A DNA stretch of 64,000 nt from Arthrobacter sp. StoSoilB20 (GTDB taxonomy: Bacteria > Actinomycetota > Actinomycetes > Actinomycetales > Micrococcaceae): NCBI RefSeq assembly GCF_019977295.1, contig NZ_AP024651.1, forward strand, positions 2,790,001 to 2,854,000, given 5' to 3'. A program made the position numbers and the translations under genes. This document shows positions 27,401 to 36,492 of this stretch, one piece after another. Numbering within the stretch: the first letter of the stretch is position 1; every line of letters starts with the position of its first letter. A model generated the notes under the pieces. It saw nothing but the letters and a program-made list of their open reading frames with translations, searched no databases and was not told the DNA's origin.

Positions 27401-28954
27401 TCAGATGATGGGACGGAGGCCTGGTTCATCCTGCTTGCGGAACAAGCTCTTGGTTTTCGGGTCAACGAAGATCAAGTACACGGCGAAGAGCAAGGCAATG
27501 ATGGCGGCCGCGTTCCGGGCCAACGTCAGGGCGAGGCCGAGGTCTTCACTCTGGAGGTACGGGAAGACATCCAACTGGTCCGAAATGGCGTAGACCATAA
27601 AGAACGACACCACGAAGTAGACGGCTTTGACCTGCCAGTCATTGCGGATACCGGTAACTGCGAACAGCGGAATCAACCACACCACGTACCAGGACTGGAT
27701 CATCGGCGCCAGAATCACAATGGCGGCAAATGCCAAAGTGAGCCGGCGCATGAGGCGGTCGTAGTCACCACGGAAGACCTGCCAGGCGATAGCGCCCACC
27801 ATCAAGATCTTGCCGGCATCGTAGACCCATTTGGCCATGCCCCAGCCGTCCAGCCCGAAGACGTTGAAGATCGAAGCCACCACCAGTCCGATCAGGCCGA
27901 TGGGGGCGTACCAGATCCAGACACTGCCGGGGGCTGACAGGCCGTTGATCCAACCGAATCCGAATCCATTGACCATGCTCATGGCATACAACAGTCCGAA
28001 GCTCAGCCCGGCAGTCAAGAACCAGAAAAGGAACTTACGTGGCCAGGATGCCCCCTTGCCTGCCCACAAGAGCCCAATGAACGGAAGGAACACCACCGTA
28101 ATCGGCTTCACGGAGATGGAGAGGGTCACCAGCACCAACCCCAGGATCACACGGCGTGTTGCGCAGTAGTACAGGCCCGCGAGAGCCAGGCCGATCATGA
28201 GCGCGTCATTGTGGACGCTGGCTATGAAGTTGGTCAGGAAGAGCGGGTTTGCGGCCGTCAACCACAGCGCCCTGTGCGGGTTTACTCCATGGAGCTCCGC
28301 AAGCTTGGGCACATAAATGATGCAGAGAACGATGCCCACCAGGGCAACCAGCCGGAAGAGCATGATGCTTGCTTCGGGTTGGACATTGGTCACCCAGACC
28401 ACGAACTGCTCGATCCACAGGAACAACTGCCCGTAGGGCACAGGCGCTTCTGTCCACATCTTGTCCGCGCCCAATTGGAAGTAGTTGGGCAGCGCGGAAA
28501 TCCCATTCTCGTAGGGATTGATGCCTTCGACCATCAGGCGGCCTTGGCCGATGTACGCGTACACATCCCTGCTGAAGAGGGGAACTGTGAACATCATGGG
28601 CAAACCCCACGCAGCCACGGCCTGGAGCGTTGCTTTCCTGGCTTCCAGTCCCCACACCCGGACGCGCTGGCCGAGTCGAAGCCAAGCCCGGACGAGCAGC
28701 ATTCCACCCACAGCCAGCAGGACAATTGAGAGGGCGACGCCCACGCCTTCAGTACGCATCCAGATGAAGAGCGGCAACCGCCGGAGTTCTGAAACCGGAG
28801 CTAACCAGCCCACACCCAGGGACCCGAAAACCATGAACATGGAGCCGATGAAACCGGCGATCAGTGGCGACCGGGCATTATCAACCTCGGCAGCAGCATT
28901 CGCCGTCGGCGCTGCTGTCCCTGCCTTCTGGGCGGCGGGTACTGGCACCGTCAT
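27401..28954 (-). CDS. Polytopic GT-C mannosyltransferase (MptB-like)
   Basis: This membrane protein of about 517 residues has roughly 12-13 spans. It resembles the actinobacterial alpha-1,6-mannosyltransferases that use polyprenyl-phosphomannose: an acidic first-loop motif around YIGQGRLMVEGINPYENG and repeated aromatic spans (PMIQSWYVVWLIPLF). It would act in lipoglycan or mannan assembly at the outer face of the membrane. The ATG at 28954 is used; a TTG at 28969 is equally possible. Assignment to MptB rather than a sibling GT-C enzyme is an inference. Confidence 0.8.
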   Translation of the reverse strand: MTVPVPAAQKAGTAAPTANAAAEVDNARSPLIAGFIGSMFMVFGSLGVGWLAPVSELRRLPLFIWMRTEGVGVALSIVLLAVGGMLLVRAWLRLGQRVRVWGLEARKATLQAVAAWGLPMMFTVPLFSRDVYAYIGQGRLMVEGINPYENGISALPNYFQLGADKMWTEAPVPYGQLFLWIEQFVVWVTNVQPEASIMLFRLVALVGIVLCIIYVPKLAELHGVNPHRALWLTAANPLFLTNFIASVHNDALMIGLALAGLYYCATRRVILGLVLVTLSISVKPITVVFLPFIGLLWAGKGASWPRKFLFWFLTAGLSFGLLYAMSMVNGFGFGWINGLSAPGSVWIWYAPIGLIGLVVASIFNVFGLDGWGMAKWVYDAGKILMVGAIAWQVFRGDYDRLMRRLTLAFAAIVILAPMIQSWYVVWLIPLFAVTGIRNDWQVKAVYFVVSFFMVYAISDQLDVFPYLQSEDLGLALTLARNAAAIIALLFAVYLIFVDPKTKSLFRKQDEPGLRPII

Positions 28955-29101
28955 GTGGTCGTCATCCAATCGTTCACCCGGTATATCCGGGAGAAATTCA
29001 GCGTCTTTGGGGCTTTCAGCGACAGGAAGAAAAAGACACTGCCGCGCTCAAAAATCGTACCATCAGAGCATTCCGAAGCGCCTGAAGGATAGGCTGGGCG
29101 C

Positions 29102-29737
29102 GTGCCTATTACTAATGAACGCATCGTCTGGATCGACTGCGAAATGACCGGCCTGGACCTGAAGAACGACGCCCTGATCGAAGTTGCGGCGCTGGTGACC
29201 GATTCCGAGCTCAATATCCTGGGCGACGGTGTCGACGTCGTTATCAAGCCCGACGATGCCGCCCTGGAACAAATGAATGATTTTGTACGGGACATGCATA
29301 CCCGCTCCAAACTTCTTGATGAACTTCCCTACGGGAAGACCATGGCCGAGGCTGAAGCCGAGGTTCTTGAGTACATCGAGAAGTGGGTTCCCGATCCCCG
29401 CAAGGCGCCCTTGGGCGGAAACTCCGTGGGAACGGACCGGATGTTCCTGGCCAGGGACATGCCAAACATCGTCGAACACCTCCACTACCGCGTCATCGAT
29501 GTCAGCACCATCAAGGAGTTGTCGCGGCGGTGGTTCCCGCGCGCCTACTTCCAGTCACCTGCCAAGCACGGCGGACACCGGGCACTTGGCGACATCAAGG
29601 ACTCCATTGACGAACTCCGCTACTACCGGCAAGCCGTCTTCGTGCCCGCTCCCGGACCGGACACTGCTACGGCACAGCGCATCTCCAAGGACGTCGTAGC
29701 CACCGCAGAGACCTTGGGATCCACCGAATCAGTGTGA
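29102..29737 (+). CDS. orn: Oligoribonuclease
   Basis: This DEDDh exonuclease degrades 2-5-nt RNAs and pGpG. The 211-residue protein has [10 protein letters not shown] (Asp, Glu), [11 protein letters not shown] (Asp) and [14 protein letters not shown] (His and Asp), plus [23 protein letters not shown]. The GTG start at 29102 has TAGGCT exactly 6 nt upstream, a leaderless arrangement. The C-terminal tail beyond residue 185 is variable. Confidence 0.95.
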   Translation: MPITNERIVWIDCEMTGLDLKNDALIEVAALVTDSELNILGDGVDVVIKPDDAALEQMNDFVRDMHTRSKLLDELPYGKTMAEAEAEVLEYIEKWVPDPRKAPLGGNSVGTDRMFLARDMPNIVEHLHYRVIDVSTIKELSRRWFPRAYFQSPAKHGGHRALGDIKDSIDELRYYRQAVFVPAPGPDTATAQRISKDVVATAETLGSTESV

Positions 29738-29868
29738 TCTGCACCATTTTTCAAGGTTTTTTCGCCAAAACCGGCAAAAGTGGACTTTGCACCCCAAAAC
29801 AGCAGGTAAGCTATTTGTCGTTGCCTTGAAGGAAAGCCGGTCAAACGGTTCAGCCCCAAAAGGCACAT

Positions 29869-29945
29869 GGTGGGCTTAGCTCAGTTGGCAGAGCGCCTGG
29901 TTGTGGTCCAGGAGGTCGCGGGTTCAACCCCCGTAGCTCACCCCA
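29869..29945 (+). tRNA. tRNA-His (anticodon GTG), G-1 and CCA encoded
   Basis: The acceptor GTGGGCT/AGCTCAC (one G-U), the D arm TAGCTCAGTTGGCAGAGC, the anticodon loop TTGTGGT (GTG) and the T arm CGGGTTCAACCCCCG are complete. The extra G(-1) at 29869 faces the discriminator C, and CCA is encoded at 29943-29945. Confidence 0.95.
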
Positions 29946-29974
29946 CCGAGATTGGCTGCAGAGCCGGTTTCCAC

Positions 29975-30006
29975 AAAGGCCGCACCGGTTATCCGGTGCG
30001 GCCTTT
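29975..30006 (+). terminator. Terminator after tRNA-His
   Basis: AAAGGCCGCACCGG pairs with CCGGTGCGGCCTTT across a 4-nt loop and is followed by GCTTTTAA. Confidence 0.9.
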
Positions 30007-30069
30007 GCTTTTAACTTCAGGCGCACCTGTACCGCCCTGAACCTCAGTGATCGATAAGGAAGACCTGAC

Positions 30070-30642
30070 ATGACCGTCCTGCCAGTCACCATTTGGGGCG
30101 AACCCGTATTGCATCGCCGGGCCAGCGAAGTGGAGGTTTTCGACGACGAACTCCGCGCGCTCATCGCGGACATGTTCGAAACCAACGACGCCGCCAACGG
30201 CGTGGGTCTCGCAGCCCCTCAGATTGGCGTAGGCAAGCGACTGTTCGTCTACAAGTACGCCAATGATGACGACGTTCCCGAACAGGGCGTGGTGGTCAAC
30301 CCCGTTCTTACCCTCTCCAAGGTTTCTGGGGCTCTTCCCGATCCTGATGAGCACGTGGAGGGTTGCTTGTCCTTCCCGGGTGAGTACTACCCCCTGCAGC
30401 GGGCTGAGTGGACGCGCGTCCAGGGCTTCGATGGTGATGGCAACCCGGTGGACTTTGAAGCGACCGGCTGGTTCGCCAGGATCCTGCAGCACGAGTACGA
30501 CCATCTGGACGGCAAGCTGTACGTCAACCGGCTGGTGGACAGGTACTCAAAGAAGGCCCTCAAGCAAGCGAAGAAGCACGGCTGGGGCGTTCCGGGATTG
30601 ACCTGGATGCCTGGCGTCGATCCCGACCCCTTCGGACACTAA
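30070..30642 (+). CDS. def: Peptide deformylase
   Basis: The enzyme removes the formyl group from nascent N-termini. The 190-residue metalloenzyme has all three motifs: GVGLAAPQIG, EGCLSFPG (metal Cys) and QHEYDHLDG (HExxH). The C-terminal extension (KKHGWGVPGLTWMPGVDPDPFGH) is the actinobacterial type, with PGVDPDPFGH as the usual end. The next gene begins 3 nt after its stop, so the two are co-transcribed. Confidence 0.96.
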   Translation: MTVLPVTIWGEPVLHRRASEVEVFDDELRALIADMFETNDAANGVGLAAPQIGVGKRLFVYKYANDDDVPEQGVVVNPVLTLSKVSGALPDPDEHVEGCLSFPGEYYPLQRAEWTRVQGFDGDGNPVDFEATGWFARILQHEYDHLDGKLYVNRLVDRYSKKALKQAKKHGWGVPGLTWMPGVDPDPFGH

Positions 30643-30645
30643 GCC

Positions 30646-31485
30646 ATGGCTTCAACAACGCACGCTGAGCTGTTCGAACTCCTGGACATTACCGGCGAAG
30701 ACGCCGAAGAATGCACTGCCCTGTTGGCAACCCAGCCCAGTGAAGCGGTGCTGTTCGCCGTGGCCGCCATGGAAGAACGGCTTGGCACCTTCCCGCTGGA
30801 CAGCATCAAGGCCGATAACGCCAGTGAGACAGTTTGGATCGAAGCCCTGCTCCGCTTCTCCCCCACTGTCCACGCTTATCATCTGGGCCTGGGTATCAGT
30901 CCGGAGGTATCGGCAGCGTCATTGGCCGACGTAGGACTGCAACTGCGGATTAACCGCCGCGTCCACGGCCATTTCGGCCTCGACACGTGGGCCTGGCTGA
31001 CTCTGCACATGGCCGGGAATCTGTTCAGGCTTGGACGGCTGCAGTTCCATTTGGTCCGCAGTTCGGAGGAACCAAACCACTCGGGCGCGCCTACGGCGGA
31101 TCAAGGCTGGGTGCTCGGCGTGCACATCCCCGAGGACGGCGGACTCTCCCCCGCACTGGTGGATGCAAGCCTTGCCGAGGCAAAATTATTCTTCCCCAGG
31201 TACTTCCCTGATAAACCTGCATCAGCAGCAACGTGTGATTCCTGGATGCTGGATCCTTACCTTGCCGAGCGACTCCCGGGCAGCAACATTGCCTCCTTCG
31301 CGCGGCGCTTCACGGTGGACCGGTGCTCTGATGCCCCCACCGACGCCGTCTATTTCACCTTCCGGCAGCGCGGAATCCAGGACTTGGACAAGCTCCCCAG
31401 GGACACCTCACTTCAGCGGGTGGTCCTTGAAAGAATCGACGACGGCGGCACCTGGCAGTTGGGGCACGGTCACCTCGAGCTGTAG
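30646..31485 (+). CDS. Two-domain GNAT-type acyltransferase (NAT_N + GNAT_C)
   Basis: The 279-residue protein looks like the actinobacterial family with an N-terminal helical NAT_N domain (residues 1-140) and a GNAT_C domain (about 145-275: WVLGVHIPEDGGLSPALVDASL, DSWMLDPYLAERLPGSNIASFARRF). The substrate is not known. Starting 3 nt after def, it may be co-translated with peptide deformylase, which hints at, but does not show, a role in N-terminal protein processing. Its stop overlaps the convergent HNH gene by 16 nt. Confidence 0.75.
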   Translation: MASTTHAELFELLDITGEDAEECTALLATQPSEAVLFAVAAMEERLGTFPLDSIKADNASETVWIEALLRFSPTVHAYHLGLGISPEVSAASLADVGLQLRINRRVHGHFGLDTWAWLTLHMAGNLFRLGRLQFHLVRSSEEPNHSGAPTADQGWVLGVHIPEDGGLSPALVDASLAEAKLFFPRYFPDKPASAATCDSWMLDPYLAERLPGSNIASFARRFTVDRCSDAPTDAVYFTFRQRGIQDLDKLPRDTSLQRVVLERIDDGGTWQLGHGHLEL

Positions 31486-32270
31486 ATCGTCTGTTGACCC
31501 GGGCAGGAGGAGAGAACGCCTTTCATGGCGTCCTTCTCAGCCTGGGTCACCCAGAGCTTATAAGCGGTCTTCACGGAAATTTGCCGGGCTACATAGTGGC
31601 AGCGGAAGTTCTTGTTCGCCGGCAGCCAGGTCGCGGCGTCGCCTGCGCCCTTCTTGACGTTCGCCGGCCCGTCCGCCGCAATCAGGTTCAAAGGATCATT
31701 GGCCAATATCCGGCGCTGCTGCAGGGTCAGCTGCTGTGCACCTTTTTGCCAGGCGTCAGCCAGCGCAACCACATGGTCTATTTGGACGGACGAACTGGTG
31801 TCCTGTCCTCGTCGGAAAGTAACCTGTGCGCCGGTGTAGGGTTCGTGGAACGTGCCGGCGGCCACCTTGCAGGAAGATCCCTCGGTGAACTCGACCGCAG
31901 AGAGATCACGCCGCAGGATGTCGTTCCTGGTATCGCATCCATTCCTGTCGGCATCGGCCCAGGCCTGTCCGAAAGCTGCCCGATCGTAGTTGGACTGGGG
32001 AGCCCGGCCCTTGACCGGAAGTCGATCCAAGGCCTCAGCGGCGTCCCCTGCAGCCACCGGTGCGGCTCCTTGCACGGGCTTCATCCAGAGGGGGTTGTAG
32101 ACGGGAGCTTCACTGGGTCCCGCCAGCGACGGACTTGCGGCGTCAAATTGGCCCGTGCTGAAGAACCAGGAGAGTCCGCCCACGACGGTGACGGCAGACA
32201 GCGCAAGGATTGTCCATGCTTGCCGGGATCTGCGGCGGGCGCGCTTGTAGGCGGACCAGGTGATACTCAA
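31470..32270 (-). CDS. Secreted or anchored HNH endonuclease (DUF1524 family)
   Basis: The 266-residue protein has an N-terminal basic stretch and one hydrophobic segment (about 20-40), so it is exported or anchored with the catalytic part outside. The DUF1524/HNH motif is clear: VQIDHVVALADAW (His), NDPLNLIAADGPANVKKG (Asn) and ATWLPANKNFRCHYV. It carries two cysteine pairs likely to form disulfides. Extracellular nucleases of this type are thought to scavenge DNA; no immunity gene is adjacent. Confidence 0.88.
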   Translation of the reverse strand: MSITWSAYKRARRRSRQAWTILALSAVTVVGGLSWFFSTGQFDAASPSLAGPSEAPVYNPLWMKPVQGAAPVAAGDAAEALDRLPVKGRAPQSNYDRAAFGQAWADADRNGCDTRNDILRRDLSAVEFTEGSSCKVAAGTFHEPYTGAQVTFRRGQDTSSSVQIDHVVALADAWQKGAQQLTLQQRRILANDPLNLIAADGPANVKKGAGDAATWLPANKNFRCHYVARQISVKTAYKLWVTQAEKDAMKGVLSSCPGQQTIYSSR

Positions 32271-32386
32271 GGGACTCCATCCAGTGGGGGCAGGCAGGTC
32301 CTACGAGCGTAGGACAAGGCCCCGACAGAAAGAGCCGGTTCCACAGTGTGTAGGAGAAGTCACACCGTGAGGGCTGAATTCCGGGT

Positions 32387-32596
32387 TTATTGCTCGCGCA
32401 TCACGCGCTGCAAATCCTCTGTTGCTACAGCGAGGAGTCCGCGCAGTTGCTCAACCCGTTGGTCCGGGACGTCACCGGAGGCATTGGCTGCGACAGCCTG
32501 ATCCAGGAGTTTTTGGGCTTGTTTGTGATTGGCGCGGGCCACATCAAGCGCATGTTCCAGTGTGGTTTCGTGCTCCAGAGTCGATTCGTTTTCCAT
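32387..32596 (-). CDS. Small hypothetical protein, helical
   Basis: The predicted protein of 69 residues (MENESTLEHETTLEHALDVA...) is acidic at the N terminus and helical throughout, with a heptad-like pattern of Leu and Ala that could form a short coiled coil. A direct repeat TLEHETTLEH occurs near the start. There is no recognisable domain. The start is the ATG at 32596; a weak GG-containing region precedes it. It lies downstream of gap on the same strand. Confidence 0.55.
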   Translation of the reverse strand: MENESTLEHETTLEHALDVARANHKQAQKLLDQAVAANASGDVPDQRVEQLRGLLAVATEDLQRVMREQ

Positions 32597-32670
32597 GAAC
32601 CCATTTTGGTCAGGTTTCCCGGCCGATGCCAGTGACACAGCCGGGAAACCCGTGAATACTTCCGGAGTGC

Positions 32671-34158
32671 CTAGGCGCCGGCCGCTTCGAGAACCGCGAT
32701 CGGAGCCACAACGTCGCGCGCCGGGAACGACGGCGGGTTGACGCCTGCCATCTCCTCCATGACGCGGACTACCTGGCAGGAGTACCCGAACTCGTTGTCG
32801 TACCAAACGTAGAGAACGAGGTTCTTGTCGTTGGAGATCGTGGCGAGTCCGTCGACAATGCCGGCGCGGCGTGATCCGACGAAGTCCGTGGAGACAACAT
32901 CGGGAGAATCGATGTAGTCGATCTGCTTACGCAGATCCGAATGCAGGGACATCTCGCGGAGGAAGTCGTTGACCTCATCGCGCGTGGTGCCCTTTTCAAG
33001 GTTCAGGTTCAGGATGGCCATGGAGACATCCGGCGTGGGAACGCGGATGGCATTGCCGGTCAGCTTGCCCTGAAGTTCCGGGAGAGCCTTGGCGACGGCC
33101 TTGGCAGCACCGGTTTCGGTGATGACCATGTTCAGCGCAGCGGAACGTCCACGGCGATCGCCCTTGTGGAAGTTGTCGATCAGGTTCTGGTCATTGGTGA
33201 ACGAGTGCACGGTTTCGACGTGTCCGTGGATGATGCCGAACTTATCGTTGATGGCCTTCAGCACCGGGGTGATGGCGTTGGTGGTGCAGGAAGCAGCGGT
33301 GACGATCTTGTCGTCGTCCGCGATATCCCGGTGGTTGATGCCGTGGACAATGTTCTTCAGCTCGCCCTTGCCCGGTGCGGTGAGCAGGACGCGGGCAGCA
33401 CCCTTGCTTTGCAGGTGCTGGGACAGGCCCTCAGCGTCACGCCAGCGGCCCGTGTTGTCCACCACCAGGGCGTCCTTGATGCCGTAGGCCGTGTAGTCAA
33501 CCGTGGCGGGGTTGTCCGAGTAGATGACCTGGACCTGCACGCCGTTGGCGGTGATGGTGTTGGCTTCCTCGTCAACGCGGATGGTGCCCTCGAAGGATCC
33601 GTGGACGGAGTCGCGGCGCAGCAGGCTGGCGCGCTTGACGAGGTCATTCTCCGCACCCTTGCGTACGACAATCGCGCGGAGCCGCAGGCCGTGTCCGCCA
33701 CCGGCCTTTTCAATAAGGATGCGGGCCAGGAGGCGGCCGATACGGCCAAAGCCGTAGAGGACGACGTCGGTGCTGGTGCGGTCGTCAGCGCCGCGCTTGC
33801 CAACGATCTCAGCAAGCTCTGCACGCAGGTACTCATCCAGGGAGGCGCCATTGCCTTCGGCCCGGAACTTCTCGGTCAGTCGTGCAATATCAATGGCTGC
33901 CGCGCCGAGTTCCAGCTCCGACAGGGCGTTCAGCAGGGGGGCGGTCTCTTCGAGCAGGAGCTCGTGGTTGCTCATCCGGCGGGCGAAACGGTGCGCCTTA
34001 AGGATGTTCATGGTGGACTTGTTGATCAGGCTGCGGCCGTGAATGCTGGTGACCACGTTGTTTTCCCGGTACAACCGGCCGATCACCGGAATCATGGCCT
34101 CGGCGAGGGCCTCCCGGCCCATCCACTTATCAAGACAAGAATCTGACGTCTGGCTCAC
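32671..34158 (-). CDS. gap: Glyceraldehyde-3-phosphate dehydrogenase, long GapB-type
   Basis: The 495-residue protein has the GAPDH core from about residue 130 (VVLYGFGRIGRLLARIL, catalytic Cys in AASCTTNAI, YDNEFGYSCQVV) and an N-terminal extension of about 130 residues (DKWMGREALAEAMIPVIGRLYRENNVV). That layout matches Corynebacterium GapB-type enzymes, which work in gluconeogenesis and accept NADP. The start is a GTG with AAGGAAGG upstream. A perfect inverted repeat lies 26 nt before the start and could be an operator. Confidence 0.9.
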   Translation of the reverse strand: MSQTSDSCLDKWMGREALAEAMIPVIGRLYRENNVVTSIHGRSLINKSTMNILKAHRFARRMSNHELLLEETAPLLNALSELELGAAAIDIARLTEKFRAEGNGASLDEYLRAELAEIVGKRGADDRTSTDVVLYGFGRIGRLLARILIEKAGGGHGLRLRAIVVRKGAENDLVKRASLLRRDSVHGSFEGTIRVDEEANTITANGVQVQVIYSDNPATVDYTAYGIKDALVVDNTGRWRDAEGLSQHLQSKGAARVLLTAPGKGELKNIVHGINHRDIADDDKIVTAASCTTNAITPVLKAINDKFGIIHGHVETVHSFTNDQNLIDNFHKGDRRGRSAALNMVITETGAAKAVAKALPELQGKLTGNAIRVPTPDVSMAILNLNLEKGTTRDEVNDFLREMSLHSDLRKQIDYIDSPDVVSTDFVGSRRAGIVDGLATISNDKNLVLYVWYDNEFGYSCQVVRVMEEMAGVNPPSFPARDVVAPIAVLEAAGA

Positions 34159-34183
34159 AGAACTACCTTCCTTGGGTCAACCA

Positions 34184-34199
34184 CATACGTCCTCGTATG
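34184..34199. promoter_or_regulatory. Inverted repeat upstream of gap (candidate operator)
   Basis: CATACG-TCCT-CGTATG is a perfect 6-4-6 inverted repeat, 26 nt upstream of the gap GTG and in the likely 5' UTR or promoter. The regulator is unknown. Confidence 0.45.
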
Positions 34200-34419
34200 C
34201 AGATGGCAGCGGCCGCCCGGAGTAGTCCTGCGGCACATGCGCCGGCGGGCTTCGGTCCACCCACAGCGCCTTGAACGAGAGCAAAGAAAATCCGCCGGCT
34301 GCGAACGCAGTCCCGGCGGCAGAACATCTACGTTCAGTAACCATTCTAGGGCTGAAGGCGGGAGCGTAGGCCGCCCGGAGGCGTGAAATCACTCACACGC
34401 CGCTATTGTGGCGGTCATA

Positions 34420-34818
34420 AATGGATGGGTCGACCGATACGCCGGGTTCTGTCATCCCTTTCCGTTACCGGAAAAGGAGTGGCGGCCATCCATCTACGAA
34501 CGCCGTTGCCGACGCCCTCCAGCAGCCTACCCGGACACTCGGGCGGGCAGCCCTCAAACGTGTCCTGTCTGGCCTTGCTCCGGGTGGGGTTTACCTAGCC
34601 TCCCCGGTCACCCAGGGAGCTGGTGGTCTCTTACACCACCGTTTCACCCTTACCTGCTGCCGCACGATGAAAACATCGCGCAGCGCAGGCGGTCTGTTCT
34701 CTGTGGCACTGGCCTGCGGGTTACCCCGAGTGGGCGTTACCCACCACCCTGCCCTGCGGAGCCCGGACGTTCCTCGAGCCACTTTCGTGACGCGCGACCG
34801 CCTGGTCGACCCATCCGC
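34420..34818 (-). ncRNA. rnpB: RNase P RNA, bacterial type A
   Basis: This ribozyme matures tRNA 5' ends. On the minus strand the 5' end (GGATGGGTCGACC) and the 3' end (GGTCGACCCATCCAT) pair to form P1. The P4 core is seen as GAGGAACGTCCGGGCTCC (near 34776-34759), and ACAGAGAACAGACCGCC precedes the specificity domain. Both ends of the RNA are estimated from the pairing. No protein gene overlaps it. Confidence 0.93.
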
Positions 34819-34871
34819 CGTCCAGTCTACCGGCGTTGGGACCGGCCGAAGTCCGGCGGTAATATCGGCTG

Positions 34872-35633
34872 GTGCTGATTCTGCTTCCGCCTTCCGAAGG
34901 CAAGACCCCCGCTGCCAAAGGTCCCGCCATCGAGTGGGAGTCCCTCAGTTTTCCGGAGCTGAATCCTTACCGGGCAAAAGTCCTTGAGGCCCTGGGTACA
35001 GTCAGCGCGCACGAGGACGCACTCGCTTTGCTGGGCGTCGGAGCCTCGCTGCGGGACGACGTCGAACGTAATACCCGGCTCAACGCGGAACCGGCAGCGC
35101 CGGCGCACCAGGTCTATTCGGGTGTTCTTTACGACGCCTTGGGCTATAACAGCATGACTCCCACGCAGCGGCGCAAGGCCACCGAATCCATCCTGGTGGT
35201 CTCAGCCCTGTGGGGCGCCATCGGCTTTGGCGACCACGTGCCCGCCTATCGGCTGTCCATGGGAACGGCACTGCCCGACGTCGGACGCCTCGCCTCATTT
35301 TGGAAGCCGCAACTGAACGCTGCACTCGCCACGCGCAGCGAAGGGGAACTCCTGGTCGATTGCCGTTCCAGCACCTACGCCGCGGCCTGGGCTCCCCCGG
35401 CGGCGCAGACCGTCAATGTCAATGTCTTCAATGAGGCAAACGGCAAGCGCACCGTGGTCAGCCACTTTGCCAAGCACACACGCGGTGAGTTGGCACGGCA
35501 CCTGTTGACCAGGCGCGGCAAAGCCCCGTCAACTCCAGGTCAGCTCCTGAAGGCTGCCGGCGAAGTGTGGACTGCGGAACTGGTTGAGGGCACGGCCCGC
35601 AAGCCCCACGCGCTGAACATCATCCTGACCTAG
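34872..35633 (+). CDS. yaaA: Peroxide stress protein YaaA/DUF328
   Basis: YaaA lowers free iron and protects from oxidative damage; it is a DNA-binding DUF328 protein. The 253-residue form has the N-terminal signature MLILLPPSEGKT, then HQVYSGVLYDALGYNSM, LVDCRSSTYAAAW and VSHFAKHTRGELARHLL. The GTG start has a perfect -10, TAATAT, 6 nt upstream and TTGGGA 18 nt before that, so the transcript is predicted to start at the GTG itself. It lies just after rnpB, on the other strand. Confidence 0.93.
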   Translation: MLILLPPSEGKTPAAKGPAIEWESLSFPELNPYRAKVLEALGTVSAHEDALALLGVGASLRDDVERNTRLNAEPAAPAHQVYSGVLYDALGYNSMTPTQRRKATESILVVSALWGAIGFGDHVPAYRLSMGTALPDVGRLASFWKPQLNAALATRSEGELLVDCRSSTYAAAWAPPAAQTVNVNVFNEANGKRTVVSHFAKHTRGELARHLLTRRGKAPSTPGQLLKAAGEVWTAELVEGTARKPHALNIILT

Positions 35634-35664
35634 CCGGGCATGGGCCGGGAAAGGTGGGGCCCGG

Positions 35665-36402
35665 TCAGTTCCACTCGGCCGAACGGACCAGGATGACCCC
35701 TGAGTCCGGGCAAAAAACGATCTCGTCCTCGGCTGCGGCCTTGACCTCGGCAAGGTCGCCGGGGCTGAGCATCATGCCCGAGCCCTCGGACTTGCCGTGG
35801 AACAGGCGCGCAGCACCGACGCCACGCTTGGCAATGGTCTTCTCGTACACTGCCAGCAGCCCGGCATCAAGGGTGTCGGCGAACGCTGCGCGCTGGCCCC
35901 GAACCACGGTTTCTTCAGCTGCAATCTCGGCAATGGCTTCATCCAGCTCAGCGCGGATGCTGCCGAAGGAGCCCTGGATGTCATCGACAATCGCCTGCTG
36001 GGCGGCCTGACGCTCACGCAGCGTGTCCAGCCGCTCCAGGATCTCAAGTTCAACGTCCTCAAGGTCCGAGCGGCGCTTGTTCAGCGAGGCGATGTCATTT
36101 TGAAGTGCCACCAGGTCCTTGGACAGTCCCGTGCCACTGTTAAGCCGCGTTTCGTCACGTTCGATCCGGGTGGCAACCTGCTCCACGTCCGCCTCCGCAC
36201 GCCGAAGCTCAGCCTCGGCGTCACGGACGGCCACCTTTGCCGCGCCGAGTTCACCATTGGCAACGGTCAGCGCATCCGTGAGGTCCTTGATCCGGGGATC
36301 GGTTTCAAAGACCCGCCGACGACCGGCCAGCGATTTAAGCTTGGCATCCAGCCCCTGCAGTTCAAGCAATTTCAGTTGTTCTGCCGGTGCTGCTTTCGCC
36401 AC
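35665..36402 (-). CDS. Coiled-coil protein with degenerate C4 zinc ribbon
   Basis: The 245-residue protein is mostly a long antiparallel coiled coil (about 15-180: DAEAELRRAEADVEQVATRIERDE, DVELEILERLDTLRERQAA), ending with a domain of the zf-RING_7/CdsZ type. In relatives this end has four cysteines; here it reads EDEIVFCPDSGVILVRS with one. It sits 90 nt downstream of the Nif3 gene, and this pair is also adjacent in M. tuberculosis (Rv2229c-Rv2230c). Its GTG start has GGAGG upstream. The role is unclear. Confidence 0.82.
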   Translation of the reverse strand: MAKAAPAEQLKLLELQGLDAKLKSLAGRRRVFETDPRIKDLTDALTVANGELGAAKVAVRDAEAELRRAEADVEQVATRIERDETRLNSGTGLSKDLVALQNDIASLNKRRSDLEDVELEILERLDTLRERQAAQQAIVDDIQGSFGSIRAELDEAIAEIAAEETVVRGQRAAFADTLDAGLLAVYEKTIAKRGVGAARLFHGKSEGSGMMLSPGDLAEVKAAAEDEIVFCPDSGVILVRSAEWN

Positions 36403-36492
36403 GCTTACCTCCGCTTGTCGCTGCCGGGCCTGGGGATCAGTTCCGGCCGGATCAACCCCGTTCTGTTGGGGCTGCCCGTATCCTTCTAGACT

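Noticed and set aside
29738..29868. A terminator between orn and tRNA-His
   Set aside because: The T-rich stretch lacks a convincing stem; I see no clear terminator there.
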